Assembly (NCBI RefSeq): GCF_000526215.1
Contig: NZ_JAFQ01000004.1
Coordinates: 2,542,001 to 2,606,000 of the forward strand
Direction of reading: 5' to 3'
Origin: Nocardia sp. BMG51109
GTDB lineage: Bacteria > Actinomycetota > Actinomycetes > Mycobacteriales > Mycobacteriaceae
DNA: 64,000 nucleotides
Shown here in pieces: positions 9,301 through 17,863 of this stretch. Below the pieces are notes generated by a model that searched no databases, was not told the DNA's origin, and worked only from the letters and a program-made list of their open reading frames with translations. Made by a program: the position numbers and the translations under genes. Position 1 is the first letter of the stretch. Every line of letters starts with the position of its first letter.

Positions 9301-10348
9301 GTAGCGCCAAGGCGTCGGGTTCTTTGGAATCGCCAAGCAGCTGGATTCCAGCGTTTGCTAGCGCGGTGGTGATCGTCAGTCCGCAGGCTTCGAGCAAGGC
9401 TAACGCGATCCGCTCCGGATCTTCGTCGCGTGGATCCCGGTCGTAGATCTCACGGGAGTACTCGTCGACACCCAGGAGGATGATCTTCGGCCGCTTGGCA
9501 ATATCGTCGTTCGCCTGCCGGACTGCTTCGTCGGCGTCGGAGCATATATTGCGCTTCGCTAGCTCGGCAGAGAGCAGTTGGACTGCTTCGTCATGCTTGA
9601 GCGGGCCCAGCCGGATGGGCGGCATCAAGCGGAGTTGTTGCCCACCGTCGGCCACGACGTTGGTGGTGCTAACGATGAGTACGACTGATTTTTCGAACGC
9701 CGGATTGGCCAGAATGTCATCGAGGTCCGACTCCAGATCGGTGACGTCGTCGGTGAAGCGGGTGCAGTTTATCACCACGACAAGATCGCGATCTCTCGAC
9801 ATACCGATCAACAGCTCGTGCAGTTTGTGCCGGGCTCTCCGCTCAATGGACGAGGTATCGTTTCCGTCGTCGTCCAACACGTCCAAGTCCAGTGCGAACT
9901 GTGCGGCGAGCGCGCGTGCCAGGGGAGCCTCGCTGCCTGGGCCGGGAAGCCAAACCTTCACGACACCCAATTGCCGTTCCTGCGGTAGCGAGTCTCGGAA
10001 CCTCTGCTCGCTCATTAGGGTCGTTATGAACGCAGACTTTCCGGCGTGCTCAGGACCGACGATGGGGATGACGTGTCCGCTGGAGACGAACGATATCGCT
10101 GTCCGAAGTTCCGCCTTACGTCCCACAAATCCCTCGGAGGGCTCCGTAGGCAACGGCTGGACCGGTATGGCAGACGACCGGCCCGATTGCGGCGGATTGA
10201 CGGTTATGCTGACCGAGCCAAGGTTGCACTGCACACCGCTGCCCAACAGATTCGCCTGGGCATTGTCCTCGACTTTTGTGTGCATATCGGTGTGCTGTTG
10301 TGTGGGGGCGGAGCGCGCAAGCTCTCGTTCGCGGCTCCGCCAGTTCAC
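6374..10348 (-). CDS. STAND-like P-loop NTPase with helical-repeat C-terminus and N-terminal paired motif
   Basis: A 1324-residue protein. Residues 22-42 carry a short motif (NAQANLLGSGVQCN) that recurs at the C-terminus of the preceding gene. A linker leads to GFVGRKAEL (~73-81) and a Walker A motif, G98-PEHA-G103-K104-S105. The Walker B strand is LVVVIN (~189-194), with Asn where Asp is usual. After the NTPase and winged-helix-like part comes about 800 residues of alpha-helical, TPR-like sequence (for example LYPYSDRVRSAKASVFRRLWQYDEAVEQFEAVIRL, ~1070-1100), typical of STAND sensors. GTG start at 10348 overlaps the upstream stop by 4 bp (GTGA), so the two genes are translationally coupled. 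Probably a signalling or immunity protein; the trigger is unknown. Confidence 0.75.
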   Translation of the reverse strand: MNWRSRERELARSAPTQQHTDMHTKVEDNAQANLLGSGVQCNLGSVSITVNPPQSGRSSAIPVQPLPTEPSEGFVGRKAELRTAISFVSSGHVIPIVGPEHAGKSAFITTLMSEQRFRDSLPQERQLGVVKVWLPGPGSEAPLARALAAQFALDLDVLDDDGNDTSSIERRARHKLHELLIGMSRDRDLVVVINCTRFTDDVTDLESDLDDILANPAFEKSVVLIVSTTNVVADGGQQLRLMPPIRLGPLKHDEAVQLLSAELAKRNICSDADEAVRQANDDIAKRPKIILLGVDEYSREIYDRDPRDEDPERIALALLEACGLTITTALANAGIQLLGDSKEPDALALLMVWSLTEQMLLPPDILRPAGLGNGLEFLVDHGVLAEARSSSSSVMHFRLSTATQVALRNLVAVASGGRKDKRLRSAERNALGPAASNPALLDTALSQMAYALFDNILRYGADDDEGGASQASIIFAVECAVGWISNHASGRLPRLSLILERFANSLDITAIVLPVVPTARMPMDEDMSPAPDTGSLYHAVSVLNVTMREPVTDQSAAEFVTAGRTAADLLVSAAPLVPTQMLRSIDNALFFGGRRFGRRAEVLTIRRGVCDLLRSDALLEARDQVSRLTGVASWLLNTVVTQVDEQQMDEARTTASAANQLLGLLPPPRTAAGTATLLRLRMQAAKATARMATTEEERLTALAAVVSLATTGLENCASTEPFRQLWTNRFLDGTKFHALEFRQDQDRVRAVESARDVLAIHYGPIASWDPALRVTVAKFELVLHRENADPELVLDGAKSILALLKPVRDLFAAQAMAGYPAGLLQLALAKVFMTTALLQNDRPRDAVGEAKEAVQIAETAVTHGPAGTDVYRVWLKCLGILAQCEVNASDDQSGASKRRQAVVQIKAWLQKQTSSNHRHAQLAFLCIEEEWYQDGRSLQLAARKAIGRYNEPYDQCLRRIYMARTRTLKSHERRYGPTVGTLLAHADVERQYRQLLTTTAKGQSAAAARPVDNSTTWSILDRAAELYPYSDRVRSAKASVFRRLWQYDEAVEQFEAVIRLSTSGHRRRVAQINAAEVLLTSVRSGKPVQADHEEALRRAADHLVEPLGHNFKSEKVHVLRARIALEAGDTVDWSHMNTTFARLFDGGFPTAISTYLNQRRLADAGQDAVSDEKAGENAELSKLLYDNFTDTSLIAGLGHLYLRQAELLGVPDRSSKDQQLASEAARRAYDCFDASRVVLEARYDNESTPNRFNRARAICLAAALERTVDPFPLRPLDEKSWLDLALKLYESARARSVAAFHDQCHQRYLETQGLLRLLTNEDNI

Positions 10349-10695
10349 GAGTCGCTCCTGCGTTGATCATTGCGCTGAACACCTTGCCCGAGGACGTTCA
10401 TTTGCGCATTTCCTCCGGCCTTATTGTGCATCGTCACGTGGTAGCCATTCCGTGGTTCAGTATCGACCAGGTTGGCGTCCGGGGCCCGGGGGCGCCCGTT
10501 GGCTGTGCTCCCTCGCAACGCCACCAGACCGAGCACCACGGCGACCGCGCCGGCACCTGCACCGATGCCGCTGCTGACCCGGTCCGCCTCTTCGGTGCCC
10601 AGCAACCAGAAAAGTGCGGCGATTGCCATGACGATCACTCCGATCACCACGACCCAGATCCATAAACTCTTGTGCTTCGATCGTGAGGTTCCCAC
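10345..10695 (-). CDS. Small two-helix membrane protein, candidate effector partner of the STAND protein
   Basis: 116 residues. Two hydrophobic helices (about 11-32 and 43-61) are followed by a charged ~25-residue linker and a C-terminal motif, NAQMNVLGQGVQRN (96-109). This matches the N-terminal motif of the coupled STAND protein; both also have MH and K at the same spacing just before it. Start GTG at 10693-10695 has a strong ribosome-binding sequence (AGGGGAGGA) upstream. Adjacent NLR-like and effector proteins that share a short amyloid-type motif are known in bacteria. On that model this protein would be a membrane-acting effector, nucleated when the STAND protein oligomerises. The pairing is seen in the sequence; the mechanism is inference. 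Confidence 0.7.
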   Translation of the reverse strand: MGTSRSKHKSLWIWVVVIGVIVMAIAALFWLLGTEEADRVSSGIGAGAGAVAVVLGLVALRGSTANGRPRAPDANLVDTEPRNGYHVTMHNKAGGNAQMNVLGQGVQRNDQRRSDS

Positions 10696-10792
10696 AGCAT
10701 TCCTCCCCTTGAGGCACTGCGCCGATCGCGCTGTAGGCCCGCGGTATTACGATCATCGGAGCGCTGCTATTGATCGTTACCGGCTGATGTAT

Positions 10793-10817
10793 TGAGGTTC
10801 ACCCCGGGTTGTGGACA
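10793..10817 (+). repeat. IS3 element left inverted repeat
   Basis: Starts TGAGGTTCACCCCGGG with a terminal TG, as in IS3-family ends. Pairs with 12040-12064. Confidence 0.85.
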
Positions 10818-10837
10818 CCGAGTAGAAAGTTGAGGCT

Positions 10838-11110
10838 GTGCATCGTGTGATCGATTCGGGTCGCACGGTCGCTGAAGTGTCCCGTGAGCTGGGTGTTCAC
10901 GAGAGTTTGCTCGGTAGGTGGGGGAAAGACGAGCGGCGCGGGATCGCTGCGGCCGAGGTGCACGGTGAGAAGCCCGTGGATGCGGCTGAGGGGGCCGCAT
11001 TGCTGAGGCTCCGAAGGCAAGTCAGCGAGCTGGAGAAGGACAATGCGTTCCTCTCGAAAGCTTCGGTGTACTGTGCCGCGATGCAGCAGAACCGGCCCGG
11101 TTCGATCCGA
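10838..11110 (+). pseudogene. IS3 transposase orfA, N-terminally truncated
   Basis: The frame reads VHRVIDSGRTVAEVSRELGVHESLLGRW, the helix-turn-helix of IS3 OrfA. The leucine-zipper-like stretch LLRLRRQVSELEKDNAFLSKAS follows, and then the usual end AAMQQNR near 11095. The normal N-terminal ~15-20 residues are missing: the same frame has a TAG at 10829, just upstream of the GTG at 10838. The frame stays open beyond the normal OrfA end, so the boundary given is approximate. A defective OrfA would leave the element immobile. Confidence 0.65.
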
Positions 11111-12034
11111 TGGCCGGGTACGCCGGCCCCGGCGACATTGCCCGTAGGGCCGGCACGAGGGCGCCCCAGGGGCAACGGTTCTCGATCGCCCGGATGGCTC
11201 GGCTGCTGGAGGTATCGAGGTCCGGTTGCTACCAGCACGTGAAACGCGGGGCGGCAACCACTCTCACGCCGCGCCGGCAGCGGCGCGCGGACCTGGCGGT
11301 GAAGATCCTGGATGTGCATGCCGATTCCGGCCACACCTACGGGTCCCCGCGGATCACCGGCGAGCTGCGCGGGCGCGGTGAGGTCGTGAACCACGAGACC
11401 GTCGCGGAGATCATGGCCGGAATCGGGATCGAGGGCATCAGCCCGCGCACGTTCAAGGTCCGCACGACCGTGGTGGGTCCGGCCGCGTCGTTCCCGCCGG
11501 ATCTGGTCTGCCGCGTGTTCGATCAGGGCCGCCCCGATGCGGTGTGGACCACCGATTTCACGTATTCGACCTGCGGTGAAGGCGACATGTTCTGATGTGC
11601 CGTCCGGGACGGGCATACCCGGCGGGTACTCGGGCACGCGGTGGCCGATCACATCGGCGCCGGCGTGGTCACCGCGGCGATCGAGCAGGCCGTCGCCGTG
11701 CGCGGCGGTCAGGTCGCTGACACGATCCTGCACTCGGACCGTGGTGGCGAGCACCGCCCACCTCACCGCGAAAGCCTGCGAACGTCACGGCCTTCGCCGG
11801 TCGATGGGCGCTACCGGCATATGCTGGGACAACAGCCCCTCCGAATCGCTGTGGTCAACCCTGAAACACGAGTTCTACTACCGCCACACCTTCACCCGGA
11901 AGCCCGAACTCGTTGCCGCAGTTGACAAGTGGATACACTGGTACAACACTACGAGACGGCACTCCGCGATCGGCGGCATCAGCCCCATACGCTACGAGCA
12001 GTCCATCACGACAGTCACAGCGAACGCTGCGTAA
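11110..12034 (+). pseudogene. IS3 transposase orfB, interrupted by a stop and a frameshift
   Basis: The OrfB sequence starts MAGYAGPGDIARRAG and includes GSPRITGELRGRG and the first catalytic aspartate region VWTTDFTY. A TGA at 11593-11595 interrupts the frame, which continues as CAVRDGHTRRVLGHAVADH and reaches the second catalytic region DTILHSDRGG. A frameshift near 11750 moves to another frame with GICWDNSPSESLWSTLKHEFYY, holding the catalytic glutamate region, and HWYNTTRRHSAIGGISPIRYE at the C-terminus. The DDE core is recognisable but no intact protein can be made. Confidence 0.85.
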
Positions 12035-12039
12035 CCAAC

Positions 12040-12064
12040 TGTCCACGGTTCGGGGTGAACCTCA
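12040..12064 (-). repeat. IS3 element right inverted repeat
   Basis: The reverse complement begins TGAGGTTCACCCCGAACC, and 21 of 25 positions match the left end at 10793-10817. Confidence 0.85.
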
Positions 12065-13472
12065 GCCAGCAGCAGGAGTCGGAACAGCAGCTCGCGGCTA
12101 AGGCCAAGGCTCTTAAGCGCAAAGCCAAGACCCTCGAGCGCAAGTTGCCTGCAGGCGAGACTGCCCGCTGACTCAGTACCAGCCCTCAACGCTGAGCAGA
12201 TCCGGCAGGCCCTCCACAAGCACTTCACCTATCTAACCGATGGCCGGTGCTCTGGATGCGGGCGCCTTAGGCCAGCAGCGTCAAGACCTCGGCGAAGCGT
12301 TACCGGGGCGGGGCAGGAAACTTACTGACTGGTCGCTGCGAATGACTGCGTGGGGGCGTATCGAGCCGCATACTGTTTGCTGGTCGAGTCCATCTGTACG
12401 GCTTGAATCAGCCTGTCGCGTCGGACGATTGGGAAAAATTGAGCGAGCGAAACGCGCTTGAGCGTGTCGGGGTGGGTAGGTGCGAACGCTGACCGGGGGC
12501 GCTGCCCGAAGCTGTCCGGTCCGGCGGTGGTCCATATCAGTGCAGTTCTAGGCTATTTTGGCGTTGTTTCGGACGCCAGCTGACAGCGCTGCCACCGCTT
12601 CGTCGATGTCCGGCGCTGGCCGGTGCTATTTGGAACCGGAACATCGGCTTCCCGCGCAGCGTGGAGGCATGGCTCCATCGCGAGCAGTCGACTACCCCCT
12701 CTGAACTGGTAAGTTGGGTGTCCACGAAGTCTGTCTGCTATCTTTTCAGCGGGTCCAGCGTGGCTCAGCGCCGGTGTAGTTTAGTGGTAGAAGTCTGAGA
12801 TTTGGGCCTTTCCCGGTTTTTGAGCGCTCAATTCTCCCAGCTCCGTGGGTATTTCGGACTTCTTGTCGACTGCCGTGGATGTGGCTGATCTGTGCGGTTG
12901 GGAAATTTCGGCAAAGTCGAGTGCATCCGGACGTGCTCAGGTGATGGGCGACCCCGCGAGTCGGGAAGGTGTGCGTTGTTACCGGTGGCCAGTACCAGAC
13001 CAGAACAGTCCGCGGTGTCCAGCGGGGCCCGGCCCCTCTGCGCCACCGCCCGCTAATCGGGATCCACCGCGAGGAACGGGAGATCCAGTGCGGCGCAGGC
13101 GGATCCGATGGCGCGGCATCCGGAGTGCAACGGTGTAGGAGCCGTACCTAGCTGAATGCTTGCTAGCCAGGAGAATTCCCCCGCGCGCCGCGCGGTCGGC
13201 GTGTCGCGGTGGGAGGCACTTGCAGCGAAACCAGTTGCATCACAAGAGCACAACTGGTTACTCTGCTGAAGATCCTGTCAGGCGTATCTGCCTGCAGGGG
13301 GTGCGTCGGAGGGCGAGATCGGCGTGATTCGGCAACCAGCCGAGCCTGATTCGGCTGGTGCTGTGCCTCTTCCCATTGCGCTGACTAGCGCACGACGCTG
13401 AGAGCTTTCCCATGATGTATCTCCTTGCGCTGCCGGTAGGTTGCTTCGGGCTGGGACGGACGGTGGACTGAC
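12065..13472. other. Gene-poor region: IS flank, tRNA-locus duplicate and island left end
   Basis: About 1.4 kb with no gene I can support. Right after the IS comes a short charged coiled-coil-like reading (QQQESEQQLAAKAKALKRK, stop ~12171) that may be the end of an interrupted gene. From about 12590 to 12792 the DNA is a diverged copy of the tRNA-Gly upstream region at 37965-38167, ending in the 5' third of the tRNA. The rest, up to the recombinase start at 13473, holds no recognisable gene and probably includes the recombinase promoter. Confidence 0.4.
12590..12792 (+). repeat. Left copy of duplicated tRNA-Gly locus (upstream DNA plus 5' part of tRNA), candidate attL
   Basis: The segments GGAACATCGGCTTCC, AAGTTGGGTGT and CTGCTATCTTTTC occur in the same order and spacing as in 37965-38167. 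The copy ends with a 24-bp exact match (12769-12792 equals 38144-38167) covering the first 23 bases of the tRNA-Gly gene. Identity stops inside the D-arm/anticodon boundary, so the left copy cannot form a tRNA. The upstream parts are clearly diverged (roughly three quarters identical by eye), so this is not a recent duplication. Confidence 0.65.
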
Positions 13473-15086
13473 ATGGCCCACGCCAAGAAGCGTTACAGCG
13501 GGCGGACCGCCTACTACACCGCGCACGTCACGATCGGCCCAGGCCAATACGCCGCGTTGCGCGATGAAGCAGGCAAGCCGGTTAGGTATCCGAGCAAGCG
13601 GGCTGCCGTGCAGGCGGCGGACCACGCTGAGGTTGAACATCGGCGCGGAGCTGGGCTCTCGCCTGGCGCATCCGCGGTCGCTTCGGGAGTGACCACGATG
13701 CCGGGCCGCAAAGACCCCGGCAGCATGCTGTTCTCCACCTACGTCCAAAAGTGGTACACGCGACTGGATCTCGTCGAGACCACGATGGTCGGCTACAAGT
13801 CGGCCATCGAGTGCCACCTGCTACCCAAGTTCGGGCCATACGCGTTGAAGGACATCGACGCGGATCTCATCGCCGAGTGGGAGAAAGAAAAACGCGCCGC
13901 CGGCTACATGCGGTCGAGCATCACGCTCTGGCGCGGACGCTTGTCTCTCATCCTGAACGACGCGGTTACCGAAGACAACCTGATCAGTAAGAACCCCGCC
14001 GCCCGTAAGCGGGGCCGCGGCCGACGGACGAGCCGCAAGCGGGCCCGTCCGTCGTCGCAGCTCCTGTTGTCTCCTCTCGACGCGCTGCTCGTGGCCGAGC
14101 GGATGGCCCTGCTGTCCGGCCGTGACGACGAGTTCGTATGGGAGATTCTGAAGCGGTGGACCGGGTTGCGGTCCGGCGAGATCCACGGCCTCGAAACGCG
14201 ATACCTAATCAACACCGGCCATCCCCGTCGGCGGCTGCTACAAGTCGAATGGCAGCTGGCCGAGGTACACAGCAAGCCGATCAGGATCCCTCCAAAGGAC
14301 GAGTCCTACAGGAACATCGACCTCCCACTGTTCCTGTGGAACCTGCTCAGCGACCAAGTAGCGCGGACACAACCACAGCCGTGCCCATGCCATGGTTATC
14401 GTTATGTGTTCACGGGAAACCGTCGTCGACGGGCCGTCGGTAACCCGAACGGCGCAACACAGTCCGCCGTGGCGAAGAAGGCCGGTGTCTCCGACCGAAC
14501 TGTTCAGGCAGCGTTCGGGTCCAACGGGCGGCTGTCGGACGAGACACGGGCAAGAATCCTCGCTGTAGCCGACGAACTCGGCTATCAGCCGCCCGCTCCC
14601 GGTGAGCGAGCACCACACTGGTCCCGGTCGTCATTCCGAGAATGGGTGTACATCCCGGCGACCACCGGTCACTATCCGGCCAACGCAGGGCAGCCACTCC
14701 GACCAGTACCGGTGAAATCCGATGAGCTACAGGGCATCCCGGTGCGAGGTTCGAATGTGTGGAATCGGGCCGACGCGTGCTGGACAGTGATCTGCGCAGA
14801 CGGCCGCCCGCACCGCAACCGGCACAGCCACCGCACCGACCTTGAAGCAGCACGCATCCCACGCGTGCTGATCGACGAGAGGATCGGCCATGAGGACGCA
14901 TCGGTACAGGCCAACTACACCCATGTCACCGACGACATGCGAGACGAACTCGTCGAGATGCTGACAGCTCAGTGGTTCGAAGCGCTGGATGCCCGGCTGG
15001 CGATGTGCCCGACCTCGCCCGTCCGGGTCCTGAACGAGCTGCTGCACGCCCGGGCATATGCGCGGTCACTGTTCATCGTCGCCTGA
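13473..15086 (+). CDS. Tyrosine recombinase/integrase with an internal LacI-type helix-turn-helix
   Basis: 537 residues. N-terminal arm-type region (KRYSGRTAYYTAHVTIG...RYPSKRAAVQAADHAE, 6-55), SAM-like core-binding domain (MLFSTYVQKWYTRLDLVETT..., 85-180), then the catalytic domain with R233 (TGLRSGE), HxxR box H451-S-H-R454, H473 (IGHED) and candidate nucleophile Y482 (NYTHV). Between the first arginine and the HxxR box sits a ~45-residue segment (329-372, SAVAKKAGVSDRTVQAAFG then LSDETRARILAVADELGY) that reads as a LacI-family headpiece. It is 680 bp from the tRNA-Gly repeat, so it is probably the island integrase. Close paralogues lie at 2989 (truncated) and 25581. Confidence 0.9.
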   Translation: MAHAKKRYSGRTAYYTAHVTIGPGQYAALRDEAGKPVRYPSKRAAVQAADHAEVEHRRGAGLSPGASAVASGVTTMPGRKDPGSMLFSTYVQKWYTRLDLVETTMVGYKSAIECHLLPKFGPYALKDIDADLIAEWEKEKRAAGYMRSSITLWRGRLSLILNDAVTEDNLISKNPAARKRGRGRRTSRKRARPSSQLLLSPLDALLVAERMALLSGRDDEFVWEILKRWTGLRSGEIHGLETRYLINTGHPRRRLLQVEWQLAEVHSKPIRIPPKDESYRNIDLPLFLWNLLSDQVARTQPQPCPCHGYRYVFTGNRRRRAVGNPNGATQSAVAKKAGVSDRTVQAAFGSNGRLSDETRARILAVADELGYQPPAPGERAPHWSRSSFREWVYIPATTGHYPANAGQPLRPVPVKSDELQGIPVRGSNVWNRADACWTVICADGRPHRNRHSHRTDLEAARIPRVLIDERIGHEDASVQANYTHVTDDMRDELVEMLTAQWFEALDARLAMCPTSPVRVLNELLHARAYARSLFIVA

Positions 15087-15142
15087 GCACGATCCGCCAT
15101 GGCATCAGGCCAAACGATCGGCGAACTGGCGACTTGAATCGC

Positions 15143-15937
15143 TCAGCAGCCAGCGGCTTTCAGCCGGTCAAGGAATCGGCCGGTAACGTCGACCATTCCT
15201 TGCATGGTGCGGAGTGCTCCCATTTGGTCGTGTGTGTAACCGGGGACCTCCAGTAGTTCGAGGTACGCGGTCCCCCCGCGTCCTCGCTCTGGTCGGGGTG
15301 GGCCTGCCAGCGGGCGAAGGGCACGGCCTCGGGCAAGTACGGCGCCTTCCATGAGCGGTTGGCCACCTTGGGGCAGCTCGGTGAGATTGTTATAGCTCTC
15401 ATCCAGCGACGCGGAAGCGCGATGAACGACGACATGGATAGTGCGGTGCTTGTCCAGCACCACCAGCCTGTGAAGAACGTGCAGCTGTTGATGGCTGGGA
15501 TCGCTGCTATGCATCGGCTGATTTGCCGCAATCTCGTTCCAGACGGCCCGATCGACCCAGGGGGTCGAGGGGTCGATGTATTTTCTCTCCTGAATTGGCC
15601 ATTTGGCCGGGTCATCTACGACGGGGAACTGAATAGACCTCTGTTCGTCTTCGGTGAGACCTGGGTGTCGGGCAACGATATGACCGAACAGAGCGTGGTC
15701 GAGGGCACCGCGCAGGTTGGTGAGGATGTCACCGATCATGAGTCCCCAATCCTCGCTGGGTGGAGGGACTTTCAGTCTCGCGATGCACTCGATGATCACC
15801 TGCTGGGAGTCAAGCGGGTCCGTTCTGTGCCGGACGTCAAAGCGAATCGCATCGCTGTCGCGGTAGTCCGTAAGGCTCGTTTCGAAGTTTTCGAGATGCT
15901 TTCTCGCTCTTGACAACTTGGCGAAGGCGCTTTTCAT
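15143..15937 (-). CDS. Hypothetical protein
   Basis: A protein of about 264 residues beginning MKSAFAKLSRARKHLENFE. The ATG at 15937 is preferred because upstream in-frame sequence looks non-coding. The protein is soluble, with a motif GDILTNLRGALDHALFGHIVARHPGLT (helical, with conserved-looking His/Asp) and LHRLVVLDKHRTIHVVVH. In the stretch at about 15260-15350 the current frame gives an arginine/proline-rich segment, whereas the next frame gives a more protein-like LPEAVPFARWQAHPDQSEDA; two compensating frameshifts (one at a run of six G) may be present. Convergent with the recombinase. Function unknown. Confidence 0.6.
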   Translation of the reverse strand: MKSAFAKLSRARKHLENFETSLTDYRDSDAIRFDVRHRTDPLDSQQVIIECIARLKVPPPSEDWGLMIGDILTNLRGALDHALFGHIVARHPGLTEDEQRSIQFPVVDDPAKWPIQERKYIDPSTPWVDRAVWNEIAANQPMHSSDPSHQQLHVLHRLVVLDKHRTIHVVVHRASASLDESYNNLTELPQGGQPLMEGAVLARGRALRPLAGPPRPERGRGGTAYLELLEVPGYTHDQMGALRTMQGMVDVTGRFLDRLKAAGC

Positions 15938-16063
15938 GACGTAACAAAATAGCGGTTGAAAGAGGCCGAATCTAGAGGCTTTGGGCACGGATGAGTGGTG
16001 CCTGTGGTCTCCCCGGCTGACCTTGCCCGGTGGTGGCTCATAGCTGACAGTCGGCTTGGCCAC

Positions 16064-16446
16064 CTACAGCGCATTCGGCAGCGCAGAAATTTCCTTGCCG
16101 TGACGAAGGGGCTATGCCGTTGGCCGCCTCGCCCAACGCTCGGGTGCGCTGCCCAATTTTGGTGGCTTCGGGATCTGACAAGGTCGAACATGGTTGGGGA
16201 AGGCGATTCGCTCTGAGATGCCGGTGGCTGCGTATCGCCGGGGCCTGCTGTGTGGGTTCACCATCCCAGCGATGGGGCCAGCTGCGTCAGAACAGTCGCC
16301 AGGGCGAGATTTCCAGCAGGATTGAGCATCCATCATTCCGAGTTGCCTCCGGATGGCGAGAATCGACGGACTCAGCGAGAACCAACGGATTACGATGACT
16401 GGCTGAGCGTGTCCGTTCCGATGTGGCGGTACGAAAGGCGAACAGG
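16064..16446. other. Intergenic, nothing recognised
   Basis: About 380 bp between divergent genes, with mixed base composition. It must carry promoters for the hypothetical gene and for the radical SAM operon, but I see no convincing motif or short gene. Confidence 0.3.
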
Positions 16447-17346
16447 GTGAAGTGTCGACTCGGTCCTGACGGCATTCACTTGTTCGACCGCGCAACCGGC
16501 CTGAACGTGCTTATCGATGAAGTGAGGGTCCCAGAAGGCCAATGGTCGGTGGCGCCGCGGCAGGTGTCGATCGCGGTTACGAACGCCTGCGACCTGACCT
16601 GCGCATACTGCTACGCGCCGAAGCATCGCGCGCACCTGGACCCGAAGCGCCTATGTGAGTGGATAGTCGAGCTCGACGACGCCGGCACCCTCGGCATCGG
16701 ATTTGGTGGTGGAGAACCGACCGTGTACCGACACATTACTGACGTCTGTATCTACGCCGCTGAACACACTGGGTTGGCCATCACTATGACGACCCACGGG
16801 CACAAGTGGAACGCAGACCTGGTCTCACGGTTAAAGGATGCACTGAACTTCGTGCGGATCAGTGTCGATGGTACTGGGGCCACCTACGAACGGCTGCGCG
16901 GTCGCAGTTTCGCCGAACTGCGCGTGCGGCTGGACCTTATCGCTGAGGGCTTTCCGTTCGGGCTCAACTGTGTCGTGAACGCTGAAACTGTTGGGCAGCT
17001 GACTGCGGTCGCGGATCTGGCAGCTGAGCACGGGGCCGCTGAACTGCTCTTGCTGCCTGAGCGACCCACTGCCATCGGTCGGGGAGCGCCTCGTGATGTC
17101 TTGGACCAGCTGGAGACATGGGTGCTGTCGTACTCGGGTTCGGTACCGCTAACCATTTCCGAGGACGCAGCGATATCCATGCCAACGGCTGTGGCTCTGC
17201 CGAACGAAACTGGGCTGAGGTCGTATGCGCACCTCGACGCCAGCGGCATTGTTCATGCGTCGTCGTACTCGGAGGCTGGACAGAAGGTTGGCGAAGACGG
17301 AGTATTGGCAGCGTTTGGACGGCTCGCAATGACGGAGGTTGCATGA
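16447..17346 (+). CDS. Radical SAM protein in a STAND-associated operon
   Basis: About 299 residues from the GTG at 16447, chosen for the AAAGG eight bases upstream; an in-frame GTG at 16423 is the alternative. The radical SAM iron-sulfur motif is C-DLT-C-AY-C ([16 protein letters not shown]) and the SAM-binding GGGEP motif follows ~35 residues later. The rest keeps the partial TIM-barrel pattern ([18 protein letters not shown]). The C-terminal stretch where SPASM-type proteins have extra cysteines ([20 protein letters not shown]) has none, so no auxiliary cluster is expected. It is not a viperin type. Its stop overlaps the next start by 4 bp (ATGA). The substrate is unknown; modification of a nucleotide or of the partner protein is possible. 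Confidence 0.85.
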   Translation: MKCRLGPDGIHLFDRATGLNVLIDEVRVPEGQWSVAPRQVSIAVTNACDLTCAYCYAPKHRAHLDPKRLCEWIVELDDAGTLGIGFGGGEPTVYRHITDVCIYAAEHTGLAITMTTHGHKWNADLVSRLKDALNFVRISVDGTGATYERLRGRSFAELRVRLDLIAEGFPFGLNCVVNAETVGQLTAVADLAAEHGAAELLLLPERPTAIGRGAPRDVLDQLETWVLSYSGSVPLTISEDAAISMPTAVALPNETGLRSYAHLDASGIVHASSYSEAGQKVGEDGVLAAFGRLAMTEVA

Positions 17347-17750
17347 AGGTCTGGAGCGGGTACGGGACCGAGCACTCGATGAACTTGGTTATGATCGGGC
17401 AATTCGAGGACGCGAAGTCAGCGCGGGCGGCGAAGGACGTCATCGATCGGTTAACCAAGGCAGTCGAAGCTGATGAGGCGGCAGGTAGGCAGGTAAGTGA
17501 CTCACCAGAGGAGTTCAGCGAACAGATGTGGCAGCTGTTGCGCGAGCTGGAGGTGAACAGTCTCGGGTGCGCCGATCTTGAGCAGTTCTTGTACGACGTT
17601 CAGGTCAAGGTCGAGCAGGATAAGGTCGTTATCATCACCGATGAGGTCGAAGTCATTGCGTTCGTCAAAGTGCTGCTCCACCGTGGCGCGAAGCTTGAGG
17701 TGTATTCTGCGCACGAGCACAAGGGTACCGGTTATGGTCGGCCCACATGA
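17343..17750 (+). CDS. Small conserved-looking protein coupled to the radical SAM gene
   Basis: 135 residues, [19 protein letters not shown]... The start ATG overlaps the radical SAM stop by 4 bp, so translation is coupled. The protein is acidic with an alpha/beta pattern: [24 protein letters not shown] (strand-helix), then [41 protein letters not shown] recall an uncharacterised family with this opening (MKIWxGYGSEHSxNLVMIG) annotated as DUF6375, but I am not certain of the number. It may be the substrate, a regulator or a partner of the radical SAM enzyme. Confidence 0.75.
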   Translation: MKVWSGYGTEHSMNLVMIGQFEDAKSARAAKDVIDRLTKAVEADEAAGRQVSDSPEEFSEQMWQLLRELEVNSLGCADLEQFLYDVQVKVEQDKVVIITDEVEVIAFVKVLLHRGAKLEVYSAHEHKGTGYGRPT

Positions 17751-17863
17751 GGCTGCATGCTTCTGAAGCCGGTGCGCTGGTCAGATCGAAGGCCGGTGAT
17801 TCTGTAATTATGGATGCCTGGGCACCTTCATTAGATTTGCCACTTCGGTTGCGGTGAGGGCCG

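Larger units (their letters stand above)
10793..12064 (+). mobile_element. IS3-family insertion sequence, decayed
   Basis: The element is bounded by 25-bp inverted repeats beginning TGAGGTTCACCCCG at the left (10793-10817) and its reverse complement at the right (12040-12064), 21 of 25 matched. Inside lie an IS3-type orfA and an orfB with the DDE core, orfB carrying a stop and a frameshift. No matching 3-bp target duplication is seen (TAT left, GCC right), so the insertion is old, has recombined, or the ends are misjudged by a few bases. The 1272-bp length fits the family. Confidence 0.85.

Noticed and set aside
10790..12067. 3-bp target-site duplication for the IS3 element
   Set aside because: Flanking triplets TAT and GCC do not match.
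12240..12461. 73-residue ORF after the IS element
   Set aside because: No ribosome site, no recognisable motif and unconvincing composition.
12769..12850. Second functional tRNA-Gly
   Set aside because: Only the first 23 bases match; the anticodon and T arms and the acceptor 3' strand are missing.
16447..17346. Prokaryotic viperin
   Set aside because: The cluster motif context ([12 protein letters not shown]) and the rest of the barrel do not match viperin motifs, and no nucleotide kinase or other viperin neighbour is present.
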